The notes under the pieces were generated by a model that worked only from the letters and a program-made list of their open reading frames with translations, made no database searches and was not told the DNA's origin. Shown here piece by piece: positions 24,656 through 33,130 of a stretch of DNA of 64,000 bases (its first letter is position 1; each line of letters begins with the position of its first letter). The stretch is from a virus. The translations under genes were made by a program, and so were the position numbers. The stretch covers positions 186,001 to 250,000 of the IMG/VR virus record IMGVR_UViG_3300023199_000204; one strand, written 5' to 3'.

Positions 24656-25481
24656 TCCAAGCACAGCAAATAGAATTGTTAATCAAATTATATATGAAGA
24701 AGTTGTAAGATATAATTTAGAATATAAAAAATATCTTTCTGGGAAAAGAAAGAAACCATTGAGTTGGGCATCTAATGCGTCCAATAGATTAAAAGATTAT
24801 AATATTGAACTATCTCATACAACTTTAAATAGTTATAAGAAAGCAATTTCTAATGGAAAAAGAGATGCTACTTCTGCTGCCAGTTTTGGTGGGAAAACTA
24901 TTTCGTCTCGATATGGAAAAGATAGAATGTATGGTCAGTTTGATATGTTAATAAATTTAAATCTAAAAAATACGCGATTAAAATATGTTGGGTTGCCTGC
25001 TAATCAGATAATATCTGTTGTTAATAAATATAAAAATGTAATTGCTTGTGATAAAGATGCTAGCATGTATGCTTTTATGCAAAACCAATTAGATGTATTT
25101 AAACCCAATGGAAAAGTAATAGTATATTTAGATGATGTTTTAGAATTTTTAGAAGAAACAAATAACAAGTTTTCTATTTTTGATTTAGATTTAATGTGCT
25201 TTTTGGATGACGAAAACTTTATTAGAAGGATAGCTAGAGCCGTTGCTAGGTCTTCATTAAAAAGCTCAGTAGTTTGTATAGCGAGCTGTATAGGCAGGAA
25301 GGCGAATTTTACAGAATTTTCTTATAGGAAGTTAATGCCAAAGGTTTTTTTAAAAGAACTGGCTAAGAGTAATTTTATAGTATCGACACAATACTCTGGT
25401 GGATATACAGATAAAATTATACCTATGAGATATGAATTATTTGTTTTAAATAAAATATCGGACGCCGTTCTTTGTTCATAA
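24618..25481 (+). CDS. Methyltransferase-like protein, 287 aa
   Basis: N-terminal third is helical and basic. The middle has strand-loop patterns resembling a Rossmann methylase: VGLPANQIISVV, then VIACDKDASMYAFM (acidic residue for the adenosyl ribose), VIVYLDDVLEFL and FSIFDLDLMCFL. The C-terminal part is beta-rich. The catalytic motif is not conserved enough to name a substrate; a SAM-dependent enzyme or an inactive relative are both possible. Confidence 0.45.
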   Translation: MSIRTKPIKNLIDPSTANRIVNQIIYEEVVRYNLEYKKYLSGKRKKPLSWASNASNRLKDYNIELSHTTLNSYKKAISNGKRDATSAASFGGKTISSRYGKDRMYGQFDMLINLNLKNTRLKYVGLPANQIISVVNKYKNVIACDKDASMYAFMQNQLDVFKPNGKVIVYLDDVLEFLEETNNKFSIFDLDLMCFLDDENFIRRIARAVARSSLKSSVVCIASCIGRKANFTEFSYRKLMPKVFLKELAKSNFIVSTQYSGGYTDKIIPMRYELFVLNKISDAVLCS

Positions 25482-25508
25482 TATTTAATTTTAAATGGTA
25501 GGCTAAAA

Positions 25509-25958
25509 ATGAATTACGAAAAATATGAAGTAAGAGTATATACTGATGGAGATAAATATTGGTATAAAGAGGGAAAGCTTCATCGGACCGATGGTCCAGC
25601 AATAGAATATGCCAATGGAGAGAAACATTGGTATAAAGAGGGAAGTCTTCATCGGACCGATGGTCCAGCAGTAGAATATATTAATGGAAATAAAAAATGG
25701 TATAAAGAGGGAAGGCTTCATCGGACCGATGGTCCAGCAATAGAATATGCTGATGGAACTAAAGAGTGGTATAAAGAGGGAAAGCTTCATCGGACCGATG
25801 GTCCAGCAATAGAATATTCTGATGGAGATAAAGAATGGTATATAAAAGGGAAAATATATACTGAGAAAGATTTCAACGACCTCTTGAAAGATAATTGTAA
25901 TGGAAAGACCGTCGAAATTGACGGAAAGAAGTACAAGCTTATTCTTATGGAAGATTAA
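25509..25958 (+). CDS. HRTDGPA-repeat protein C (four repeats)
   Basis: Third paralogue, 149 residues with four HRTDGPA units and the common ends MNYEKYEV and GKTVEIDGKKYKL. Its first two repeats are almost identical in DNA to those of the 16003 gene, pointing to gene conversion or recent duplication. ATG follows a GGTAGGC-like site. Function as for its paralogues unknown; an extended beta scaffold is expected. Confidence 0.77.
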   Translation: MNYEKYEVRVYTDGDKYWYKEGKLHRTDGPAIEYANGEKHWYKEGSLHRTDGPAVEYINGNKKWYKEGRLHRTDGPAIEYADGTKEWYKEGKLHRTDGPAIEYSDGDKEWYIKGKIYTEKDFNDLLKDNCNGKTVEIDGKKYKLILMED

Positions 25959-25959
25959 A

Positions 25960-26487
25960 ATGAATATAGATGTGGAATTTTTAGAAAGAGCTAAATGGTT
26001 TGCTACTATAATTCATCACGGCCAGCAATATGGTAATAAACCATATATTCATCATCTTGAACAGGTAGAATGTGTAATTTCAAGGTTTAATTTTGATGAC
26101 TTAGAATTAAGAGTAGCGGCTTGGCTTCACGATAGTATTGAAGATGTTGAAGGCATTGATTATAAAAAAATAAAACTAGGATTTGGAACAGAAATTGCTG
26201 ATATAGTTTTTTGCGTTACTAATCAGATAGGTAGAGATAGAAAAGAAAAATTTAAATATACTTATCCTAAAATAAAAGAAAATAGAAAGGCATTAATTGT
26301 TAAATTAGCAGACAGAATTGCTAATATTGAAAATGGAATGGGATATAGGACAGGGTATGTTAATATGTATAAAAAAGAATGGCCTGAATTCTATGAAGCT
26401 CTTTATGATAAAGAAGAAACTGATGAGCGTGTAATTAAAATGTGGAACTATCTTAAATCTTTATTTGAAGAATTTAAAAATGGATAA
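25960..26487 (+). CDS. SpoT/MESH1-like HD hydrolase
   Basis: HD-domain signatures of the (p)ppGpp hydrolase family: HHGQQYGNKPYIHH near residue 19, AWLHDSIEDVEG (HD and ED) near residue 53, and VKLADRIANIENG near residue 120. Single domain, 175 residues, no synthetase or TGS domain, like MESH1-type enzymes. It probably clears (p)ppGpp or a related nucleotide, which would blunt the stringent response in the infected cell. Start at ATG 25960; it overlaps the Thg1-like gene. Confidence 0.8.
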   Translation: MNIDVEFLERAKWFATIIHHGQQYGNKPYIHHLEQVECVISRFNFDDLELRVAAWLHDSIEDVEGIDYKKIKLGFGTEIADIVFCVTNQIGRDRKEKFKYTYPKIKENRKALIVKLADRIANIENGMGYRTGYVNMYKKEWPEFYEALYDKEETDERVIKMWNYLKSLFEEFKNG

Positions 26488-27412
26488 AACATCACTCAGC
26501 GATAGAATGAAGAGTTATGAAAGCCTTTATAACTTAAAGATTATGAATAGGCTTCCAGTTATAATTAGATTAGATGGAAAGAACTTTTCTTCACTCACTA
26601 AAAAACATAAATTTACTAAACCATTTTCTAATATATTCGCAAATATGATAATTAATACTATGATTAATGTTGCTAGAAATATTCAAGGTTGTTTAGTAGG
26701 TTATACTCAATCGGATGAAATCACATTAGTCTTAAGAAATGATCAGTCGTTGGAATCAACTCCTTGGTTTGGTAATCGCATACAAAAAATGTGTAGCATT
26801 TTAGCAAGTTTAGCAGCCGCAAGTTTTAACTCACTATTAATTTCACAAGGTTTTATAGAAGGATTTAATCTTGAGAAAAATAAACTTGTTTGTTTTGACT
26901 CACGAGTGTTTGCTGTTCCATCTATAACTGAAGCTTTGAATAATTTAATATGGCGACAGAATGATTGTGTAAAGAATTCAATAAGCTCAGTAACTTATTA
27001 TGAAATTGCTAAATTAGATGACTATGAAAAGGGAAAAACAAGAAAGATGATGTTCGGTCTTAATCAAAAGCAACAACAAGATTTATCGTTTAAGACAGCG
27101 GGAATTAATTGGAATAATTATGAAGCAAAATATAAGAGAGGAACCGTTACCTTTAAAGAAAATTTTAAAAGTAAAGTTATACCAAAGTTTAAGAATGGTA
27201 TTCCTGAAGATAAAAGGTGCCCTGACTGTTTAAATATTAATCCTGATATTCTATGTTTTACTTGTGGAGGAACTGATATAAAACCAATAGAGGTTGTTAG
27301 AACAAGATGGAAAACAGAACCAGCTCCTATCTTTACTTCAGAAGAGGGCAAGAGTTGGCTTTCTAATGTTATTTCTTTAGAGAAAAAAAAATGGCGAAGA
27401 ATAAAAAAATAG
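26480..27412 (+). CDS. Thg1-like tRNA 5' nucleotidyltransferase
   Basis: Matches the tRNA-His guanylyltransferase family: RLDGKNFSSLTKKHKFTKPF near residue 29 with metal-binding Asp, then GYTQSDEITLVL near residue 77 with the second catalytic Asp/Glu pair. It extends tRNA 5' ends in the 3'-to-5' direction; bacterial/phage Thg1-like proteins repair truncated tRNAs. A CPDCLN...CFTCGG zinc pair near residues 245-265 is an addition beyond the core. Start at ATG 26480. Confidence 0.85.
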   Translation: MDKTSLSDRMKSYESLYNLKIMNRLPVIIRLDGKNFSSLTKKHKFTKPFSNIFANMIINTMINVARNIQGCLVGYTQSDEITLVLRNDQSLESTPWFGNRIQKMCSILASLAAASFNSLLISQGFIEGFNLEKNKLVCFDSRVFAVPSITEALNNLIWRQNDCVKNSISSVTYYEIAKLDDYEKGKTRKMMFGLNQKQQQDLSFKTAGINWNNYEAKYKRGTVTFKENFKSKVIPKFKNGIPEDKRCPDCLNINPDILCFTCGGTDIKPIEVVRTRWKTEPAPIFTSEEGKSWLSNVISLEKKKWRRIKK

Positions 27413-27564
27413 ACAAAGTTAAGCTTATGAAAAAGTTAAGTAGGAAATAAAACAAAGTATCAAGAAAGGGCGGACCTCATAAAAATAAATCTGAAAAAAG
27501 AAAAAATAAGAAAACGGTTCAAGATTATCTAAATGAAATTAATGAAGAAAAGGAGGATGAATGA
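27391..27564 (+). pseudogene. Small basic protein interrupted by TAA
   Basis: The ATG lies inside the end of the Thg1 gene. The frame gives a Lys-rich peptide, a TAA at 27448-27450, then continues in frame (NKVSRKGGPHKNKSEKRKNK) to TGA 27562-27564, which overlaps the groES ATG. Gln at the TAA would restore a 57-residue basic protein. Family unknown. Confidence 0.45.
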
Positions 27565-27827
27565 AATTTAAAGTTAATCCAAAGTATCTGTTAGTGAAAC
27601 CTCTTAAAGAGGAGTCTAATTCATCATCAGGAAATTTTATTGTTCTTAAAGAAGAAAGCTGTTTAAGAGGAGAGGTAGTATCTTCACGCACTGATGACTT
27701 TCCAGAAGGTTCAGTTATTAGATATAATGAAGAGAAGGCGGTTCTTTTTGATTCTAAGCTTTCGCTTACTTACCTTGATGTAGAAGATGTAATTGCGGTA
27801 GAATTAACTGACGAGGAAAGTTCTTAA
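27561..27827 (+). CDS. groES: GroES-like co-chaperonin
   Basis: 88-residue product with the GroES layout: start FKVNPKYLLVKPLKEE, mobile loop NSSSGNFIVLKEES, then GEVVSSRTDDFPEGSVIRYN and a final DVEDVIAVE. It caps the GroEL ring. ATG follows AAGGAGGATGA. It is about 30 kb from the groEL gene at 57937, unlike the adjacent pair in bacteria. Slightly short compared with the usual 95-97 residues. Confidence 0.8.
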   Translation: MKFKVNPKYLLVKPLKEESNSSSGNFIVLKEESCLRGEVVSSRTDDFPEGSVIRYNEEKAVLFDSKLSLTYLDVEDVIAVELTDEESS

Positions 27828-27828
27828 C

Positions 27829-28152
27829 TTGAGGGACACTCTTGTAAAAAGAACCAATATGCAGGCAGAAACTCTAGATGAAGTTAATGCGAATTATTCT
27901 TTTCTAGGGGTTCAATTAAGAGAACAAATCGATAAGAAGATAATTAAACAAAGTAATATATTAGCTACGGTAAGATTTATTTTTAAAGATATGAAAGATG
28001 ACTTAATAAAAGTAATGTTTGCTTTGTTTAAAAGATCACAAGGTTATTGGATAAGAAACAACTATATTATAATTGAAGAGAATGATTATGAAGAGTTTAT
28101 AAAGGCAGTAAATGATGTGCCTGAACTCATAAAAACAAGGAGGAAAAAATGA
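27829..28152 (+). CDS. Hypothetical protein, 107 aa
   Basis: TTG start directly after groES; ATG 27859 is an alternative. Helical, charged, with a Lys/Arg tail. Overlaps the next gene by ATGA. No family recognised. Confidence 0.5.
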   Translation: MRDTLVKRTNMQAETLDEVNANYSFLGVQLREQIDKKIIKQSNILATVRFIFKDMKDDLIKVMFALFKRSQGYWIRNNYIIIEENDYEEFIKAVNDVPELIKTRRKK

Positions 28153-28334
28153 GTACAAGAAGTAAAAGTGAAGCAGCCAAACTTGGTTGGGAGACTCGCA
28201 GGAAAAATGAGAAAGCTCGTAAGCGTAGTGAAGCAGCCCGCAAAGCAGTAGAGACTCGTCGTCGTAATGCCGAGGCTCGTAAACGCAGTGAGGCTGCTCG
28301 AAAAGCTTGGCGAACTCGTCAAGCCAATACCTAA
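28149..28334 (+). CDS. Three-repeat basic protein (SEAARKA repeats), 61 aa
   Basis: Three repeats of about 20 residues with the core RSEAARKAxxTRR; the first variant is SEAAKLGWETRR. Lys/Arg/Ala-rich and helical, suggesting DNA or RNA binding through repeated basic helices. Codons are richer in C and G than in neighbours, and a terminator follows, a pattern shared with other likely high-expression small genes here. Strong site AAGGAGGAAAAA upstream. Confidence 0.6.
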   Translation: MSTRSKSEAAKLGWETRRKNEKARKRSEAARKAVETRRRNAEARKRSEAARKAWRTRQANT

Positions 28335-28343
28335 TTAAGTTAA

Positions 28344-28361
28344 AGCCCCTATACAGGGGCT
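28344..28361 (+). terminator. Intrinsic terminator
   Basis: AGCCCCT-ATAC-AGGGGCT makes a 7-bp stem (28344-28350, 28355-28361), followed by AAGGTTTTTA. It closes the groES operon and the SEAARKA gene, just ahead of the CCA-enzyme gene. Confidence 0.8.
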
Positions 28362-28395
28362 AAGGTTTTTATCTCTAAAATCTTAGGATATATAA

Positions 28396-29754
28396 ATGAA
28401 CATACAAAAGTTATTTAATTTATTTAAAGAAAATAATAAAGAACTATATCAAGTTGGAGGCTCAGTAAGAGATTTTTTAATGAAAACGCCTACTAAAGAT
28501 TTAGATTTTGCCACAAATTCCTTACCTGAAGAAATTGAAAGGATATTGGAACTTAGCAATTTAAAACATTAGCCAATAGGTAAAAAGTTTGGGACGATCG
28601 CAACAAAAATAGAAGGCGAGCAGGTAGAGATTACAACTTATCGTAAAGATAAAACTTCTGGAAGGCATCCAGAAGTTCAGTTTTCTTTATCTTTAAAGGA
28701 AGATTTAGAACGGAGAGATTTTACTATTAATTCAATCGCTATGGATTTTGATGGGAACATAGTTGATCCCTTTAACGGAAAACAAGATATTAAAAGCAAA
28801 ATAATTCGGGCAACTGGTGATCCTAAAATTAGATTTTCTGAGGATCCATTAAGAATGCTTAGAGCAGTAAGATTTGTATCAAAGCTTGGTTTTAACATAG
28901 AAGGTAAGACTAAAGAGTCCATCTATAACAATGCTCACTCAATACTTTCTGTAAGCAGAGAGCGTTGGTGCGAGGAATTTAATAAGTTATTAATGGGGTC
29001 TCACGTAGAAAAAGGATTAGAAGTCCTAAAACAAACTAGGTTGCTTTCTTTAATGATTCCAGAGTTTCAGCCAGTTTTAATGACGGACCCAAATGCTTTT
29101 CTACCAAGCAAAAACTTGTGGTTTCATACAAAAAAAGTTGTATCACAGTGTAGTAAAAAATTACCAGTATTGTGGGCAGGGTTGCTACACGATATAGCTA
29201 AACCATAGACCCGATATGAGATTGGAAAGAATGTAAGATTTTTTGAACACGAAACTATTGGAGCAGAGCTTACCAATAATATCTGTAGAAGATTGAAGAT
29301 GAGTAATGAATCTAGAAAAACTATAGTTTCTTTAGTAGCTCTTCATCAAAGAGTTAGCGATGTTGTTTCAAGAAAATACAATCCGCCAGTTCGCAAATGT
29401 GGATTAAGAAGGCTTCTTAAGGAGTGTAGAGAAGGAAGATGTGCTCTTAATGATTTAATTGATTTGTTTGAAGCAGACTGTTCTTCTTCAATTGATGAGG
29501 TGAAGAAAAGACAAAAAGCTCACGCCTTTTTACTTAGGGAGGCAACTAAAGATCTTCTTGAGAAAGAACAAGAGCCCAGGCTTCCAACGGGAACTGGAAA
29601 TGCTATTATAGAAATATTGGGTTTGTCTGGATTAGAAGTTGGCAAAGTAATGCTTGAATTAGAAAACCTTCTTTTGAGTGGAGAAATAAATGGAAAGATG
29701 GAGCCAAAGGAAATTGTTGAGTTCTACAATCGTGAACACTACAAAAAAAATTGA
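28396..29754 (+). pseudogene. cca: CCA-adding enzyme gene with two in-frame TAG codons
   Basis: One frame of 453 codons carries all class II tRNA nucleotidyltransferase motifs: VGGSVRDFL, then DLDFATN (catalytic DxD), RRDFTINSIAMD, EDPLRMLRAVRF, then an HD domain (LLHDIAKP). TAG codons at 28570-28572 and 29206-29208 break it. Both positions suit Gln, and KPQTR after the HD motif is common in this family. The enzyme would add CCA to tRNAs such as the phage tRNA-Leu, which lacks it. Otherwise intact, so inactivation is recent or the stops are suppressed. Confidence 0.82.
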
Positions 29755-29908
29755 TGAGTTTCTAATTGGAAACTTTCCAAAAACCTATATGATTGGACTA
29801 CAATTAGCACAAATTTCATATGAATTATTCGAAAGGATTGGGAATGAAAGAAGTCGTATATACAAAAAATATCATCCTCGAAAAATTAAAGGAAGCGATA
29901 GAGAATAA
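29690..29908 (+). CDS. Possible small protein overlapping cca and HNH genes, 72 aa
   Basis: Open frame overlapping the end of the CCA gene and the start of the HNH gene. The part after 29731 (a possible GTG start) is protein-like (IDEFLIGNFPKTYMIGLQL). No family recognised. The heavy overlap with two recognised genes keeps confidence low. Confidence 0.3.
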   Translation: MERWSQRKLLSSTIVNTTKKIDEFLIGNFPKTYMIGLQLAQISYELFERIGNERSRIYKKYHPRKIKGSDRE

Positions 29909-30497
29909 AGATACTCATTTTATACTGCCAAGTGGAAACTCTGTTAAAGTTTCTAGAGCACACAAAACGTTCTATTTTAGTGGCACAGAATGTGTCGGTT
30001 GTGGTTTAGATGCCCAGGTGTTTATAGAGTATCCAATAGAAGAGTTTGAAGGAAGGGCAAGGCTTAATTTATTTGCTTATAAAAACAAGCAAATGGTCCT
30101 AATGACTTCAGATCATATAATTCCAGCATCAAAAGGAGGAGCTAGCAGAATATCTAATCTTCAAACTATGTGTATTAAATGTAATGGAATGAAGAAAAAC
30201 AATATTAAAGAGCAAATCATTGAAAAAGCTTTATATCCTTTCAAGAGTGTTAAAGATTTCATTCTCTCTAACAATGAAGACAATGACAATTCCATTAAAT
30301 TAATAAAAGAAATAGATATTTTGGTTTTTTCTCATCAAGAAAAATTAAATACAACGGGACCAATTTACTCTTCATATAAAAATATGAAATATTATTTAAA
30401 ATATCTTGAGAAAAAATATGGAGTTTCAGTTCCAATAGAAGAGTTAAAAATTGTTCCCTCAAATAAAGAGAGGGAAGCATACAAAATAAAAGTGTAG
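29844..30497 (+). CDS. HNH endonuclease
   Basis: Start at ATG 29844. Core SDHIIPASKGGASRISNLQT followed by MCIKCNG is an HNH motif with zinc cysteines; an upstream CVGCGL supplies the other pair. Different N-terminus and C-terminus from the HNH gene at 10972, so an independent acquisition. Likely a free-standing homing nuclease, sited next to the cca gene. Confidence 0.82.
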   Translation: MKEVVYTKNIILEKLKEAIENKDTHFILPSGNSVKVSRAHKTFYFSGTECVGCGLDAQVFIEYPIEEFEGRARLNLFAYKNKQMVLMTSDHIIPASKGGASRISNLQTMCIKCNGMKKNNIKEQIIEKALYPFKSVKDFILSNNEDNDNSIKLIKEIDILVFSHQEKLNTTGPIYSSYKNMKYYLKYLEKKYGVSVPIEELKIVPSNKEREAYKIKV

Positions 30498-30505
30498 GTA
30501 ATATA

Positions 30506-31272
30506 ATGAACTATGACATCATTGGAGACCAACACGGTTGTTTTAACGAATTAATACTCCTCCTTAATAAACTTGGATATAAAAAAAAAAGAAAAACATA
30601 TATAAACCACCCAAAGATAGAATGTTAGTTTCAGTGGGTGATATGTGTGATAGGGGACCCAATTCTACTAAAGTATATAATTTTACTAAAGAAATGGTAG
30701 AAGCAGGATATATGCTCGCTGTAAAGGGAAATCATTGTGATAAACTTCAAAGATATTGTATGGGAAGAAACGTCAAGACGAATCACGGACTTCATCTTAC
30801 AATTGAAGAAATTCACAGAAATAATATTCCTAAGCCTCAAATAGAAAAATTCATAGGAAATCTACCTTATTATCTAGTATTGGATGATGGTAAGCTCATT
30901 ATAGCTCATGCCGCGTTTAAAGAAAGTCTATTAAACTTGAGTCCATTTGACAAAAAATGTAGAACTTGGTGTTTATATGGACCTACCACTGGCAAAACAT
31001 TACCAAACGGTCTTCCAGATAGAATTGATTGGGCAGCAGATAGGGAAACTAATGAGAATTCTCCTATAATAATTCACGGGCATCAACCATATAAAGAAGT
31101 AAGAATTATTAATAAGGTATATTCTATAGATACTGGTTGCGTTTTTGGTGGAAAATTAACTTGTCTAAAATATCCAGAAATGAAAATAATTCAAGTAGAT
31201 GCTTTAAAAGAATACGCTAAAAGCAATGGATGGGGAGATAATAATAGTGTCAAAAAACATAAAGAGAGATGA
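30506..31272 (+). pseudogene. PPP-type phosphatase gene with frameshift
   Basis: Frame one gives MNYDIIGDQHGCFNELI, the GDxHG motif of PPP serine/threonine phosphatases and diadenosine tetraphosphatases. After a ten-A run (near 30581-30590) the frame is lost. One extra A rejoins it to SVGDMCDRGPNS, VKGNHCDKL, IIHGHQPYKEV and SIDTGCVFGGKL, the remaining motifs. The A-run could be a slippage site allowing some full-length product, or a simple lesion. A shorter start at 30622 would lack the first metal ligands. Confidence 0.75.
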
Positions 31273-31714
31273 AAAAGGAAATCCTATTCTTCCCGGAGCG
31301 AAAACTTTTGGTTCAACGACTAGACCGATTGGTGGCAGGAGAGCTTCGAGAGCAACAGATTTAAAAAACGCGGCGGCAGATAGGATAATAAATCTTCTTA
31401 CTTATGGAGCTTCGACAGATAGATTGGCCAGGGACCCAGGTCCAATAAGAGATAAAAAACATAAAAAATATGTAGATGAACATAACAGAATAGCTGCGGC
31501 GCCATCCTTAGTACGACTTGCTTTTTATTATCAGCAACTTAAAGATTACGAGAAAGAACTTAAGGAGCTTGAAGATAGTGGAAATCAAAGGAAAATTGAT
31601 CTTTGTTCGCCAATAATTAAAAAACAGGTAGAGGAAACCAGAGAACTTGTTATAGAAATCTATCACGAAGTTAAAGACCAAGACAAAATAATTAAAAGGG
31701 AGAGGAAAGAATGA
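31226..31714 (+). CDS. Hypothetical protein, 162 aa
   Basis: Overlaps the end of the phosphatase gene. Basic, Gly/Arg-rich N-terminus (TFGSTTRPIGGRRASRATDL), then a helical, charged region with coiled-coil tendency. No family recognised. Confidence 0.5.
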   Translation: MDGEIIIVSKNIKRDEKGNPILPGAKTFGSTTRPIGGRRASRATDLKNAAADRIINLLTYGASTDRLARDPGPIRDKKHKKYVDEHNRIAAAPSLVRLAFYYQQLKDYEKELKELEDSGNQRKIDLCSPIIKKQVEETRELVIEIYHEVKDQDKIIKRERKE

Positions 31715-32097
31715 GTACTTTATTAATTAGTTTTCATTACATATTAGGTATTGTTGGATATACTATTATTGGAGGAATTGTTAGTGGGTTCTCAGCGAAC
31801 AAAGGATTTAATGGAAATGAATTGCCACCGCACTATGTAATGGGAATATTGTGGCCATTAAGCATCCCAATATTTATGATAGCTTGGCTTGGAACTTGTT
31901 TTCATAAAATTGCTAAACAACCTTTTTCAAAAATAATAAAACCATTTCAAAAGTTTGGCAAGAGAATTTCTACGAAAAAACCCAAAGCAATTAAAATTCC
32001 AAGAGGAGCTAAAATAGAAACATCAAAACAATACAGAGAATTAACACACATCGTTCGCGAGTATGAAGAGACCCTCCCAATTTTAGAGAGAGAGTAA
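31711..32097 (+). CDS. Two-helix membrane protein, 128 aa
   Basis: Two hydrophobic segments at about residues 4-26 and 44-66, then a basic cytoplasmic tail of about 60 residues. ATGA overlap with the previous gene and TAATG overlap with the macrodomain gene. Function unknown. Confidence 0.55.
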   Translation: MSTLLISFHYILGIVGYTIIGGIVSGFSANKGFNGNELPPHYVMGILWPLSIPIFMIAWLGTCFHKIAKQPFSKIIKPFQKFGKRISTKKPKAIKIPRGAKIETSKQYRELTHIVREYEETLPILERE

Positions 32098-32672
32098 TGA
32101 TTAATTATATTATTGGTGATGCCACAACTCCTATTAAAACTAGTGGTTTAAGAATTATAGCACATGTATGTAATAATAAATTCGGATGGGGATCTGGATT
32201 TGTAGTTGCCCTATCTAAAAAATGGAATAAACCTGAACAATGGTATAGGGAATGGGGAAAAGAATTAAATAAAAAACATAAAGAAGGTTGCTTTGGTAAT
32301 GAAATAATATTAGATCGATATATACTTGGTCGTATTCAAATGGTTCCAGTAAAAGATGAGCACGGTATAATTTATGTTGCTAATATGATTGCGCAAGATG
32401 GTTTCTCATCACAGAAAAATCCTGTAGCACTTAATTATTCTGCGTTAAAAATTTGCTTAATAAAGTTAAGGGATTGGATAGAAAATTACAAAGAGCTTAC
32501 AAAATATGTATCTAAATATTCGGTTCCTTTAGAGAATAAACTGGAAGTCTCTGTTAATATGCCGAGAATAGGTTGTGGTTTGGGAGGCGGAGATTGGAAA
32601 TTAGTGTCTGAAATTATAGAAGAATATATTTGTAATAATACTTTTGTTTATGATTTACCGGAGAAAAAATAG
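32097..32672 (+). CDS. Macrodomain protein (ADP-ribose hydrolase-like)
   Basis: The full 191-residue chain fits the macrodomain fold of the OARD1/Poa1 type: GDATTP at residues 7-12, IIAHVCNNKFGWGSGF for the ADP-ribose loop, VANMIAQDGF, and MPRIGCGLGGGDW for the phosphate loop. Such proteins remove ADP-ribose from acidic residues or dephosphorylate ADP-ribose-1''-phosphate. The window also encodes a PARP (54459), so this is a candidate eraser or detoxifier for the same chemistry. Which reaction it performs cannot be read from sequence. Confidence 0.85.
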   Translation: MINYIIGDATTPIKTSGLRIIAHVCNNKFGWGSGFVVALSKKWNKPEQWYREWGKELNKKHKEGCFGNEIILDRYILGRIQMVPVKDEHGIIYVANMIAQDGFSSQKNPVALNYSALKICLIKLRDWIENYKELTKYVSKYSVPLENKLEVSVNMPRIGCGLGGGDWKLVSEIIEEYICNNTFVYDLPEKK

Positions 32673-33130
32673 TGAATTCATTTTCTGATTTTGATAAAGT
32701 AAAAATGGTAGCAACTGCTGTTAGAAAGGGACTCGTAGATCTTGTTAAGAGTGGAGAGGTCAGATATTATGGTCTTGATTTAGGAGGTCTTTGCGGACAA
32801 GCAAGTGTTCAAATTTACGAAATATGTAAAAAGTTGGGAATAGATGATATTGAATTACATATGGCTCCAGGACATATGTTTAATGTATTTCGTGGCAAGA
32901 TTGTTGATGTAATGGCTACTCAATTTAATAAAAGAAGAAAAGGAGTTTACATCATAAAGTATTCTTATGGTAGGAAAAAATATTTTCATTATAGAACAGA
33001 TAAAATAAGTAGAGATTACAAAGATACTTGGGGATTTTATAATGGAGTGGATTTTAATCGTAATAGAAAGTATATAAGGAAGCATCTAAATGAACAAATT
33101 CTTAGAATTATTGACAAGAAAAACTTTTAA
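32672..33130 (+). CDS. Papain/transglutaminase-like cysteine protein, 152 aa
   Basis: GTG start overlapping the macrodomain stop. GGLCGQASVQIYEICKK places a Cys at a helix start, and APGHMFNVFRGKIVDVMATQ supplies a His on a strand followed by Asp. This Cys-His-Asp order matches transglutaminase-like and NlpC-type folds. It could cleave or cross-link proteins. The substrate is unknown; adjacency to the macrodomain may be coincidental. Confidence 0.55.
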   Translation: MNSFSDFDKVKMVATAVRKGLVDLVKSGEVRYYGLDLGGLCGQASVQIYEICKKLGIDDIELHMAPGHMFNVFRGKIVDVMATQFNKRRKGVYIIKYSYGRKKYFHYRTDKISRDYKDTWGFYNGVDFNRNRKYIRKHLNEQILRIIDKKNF

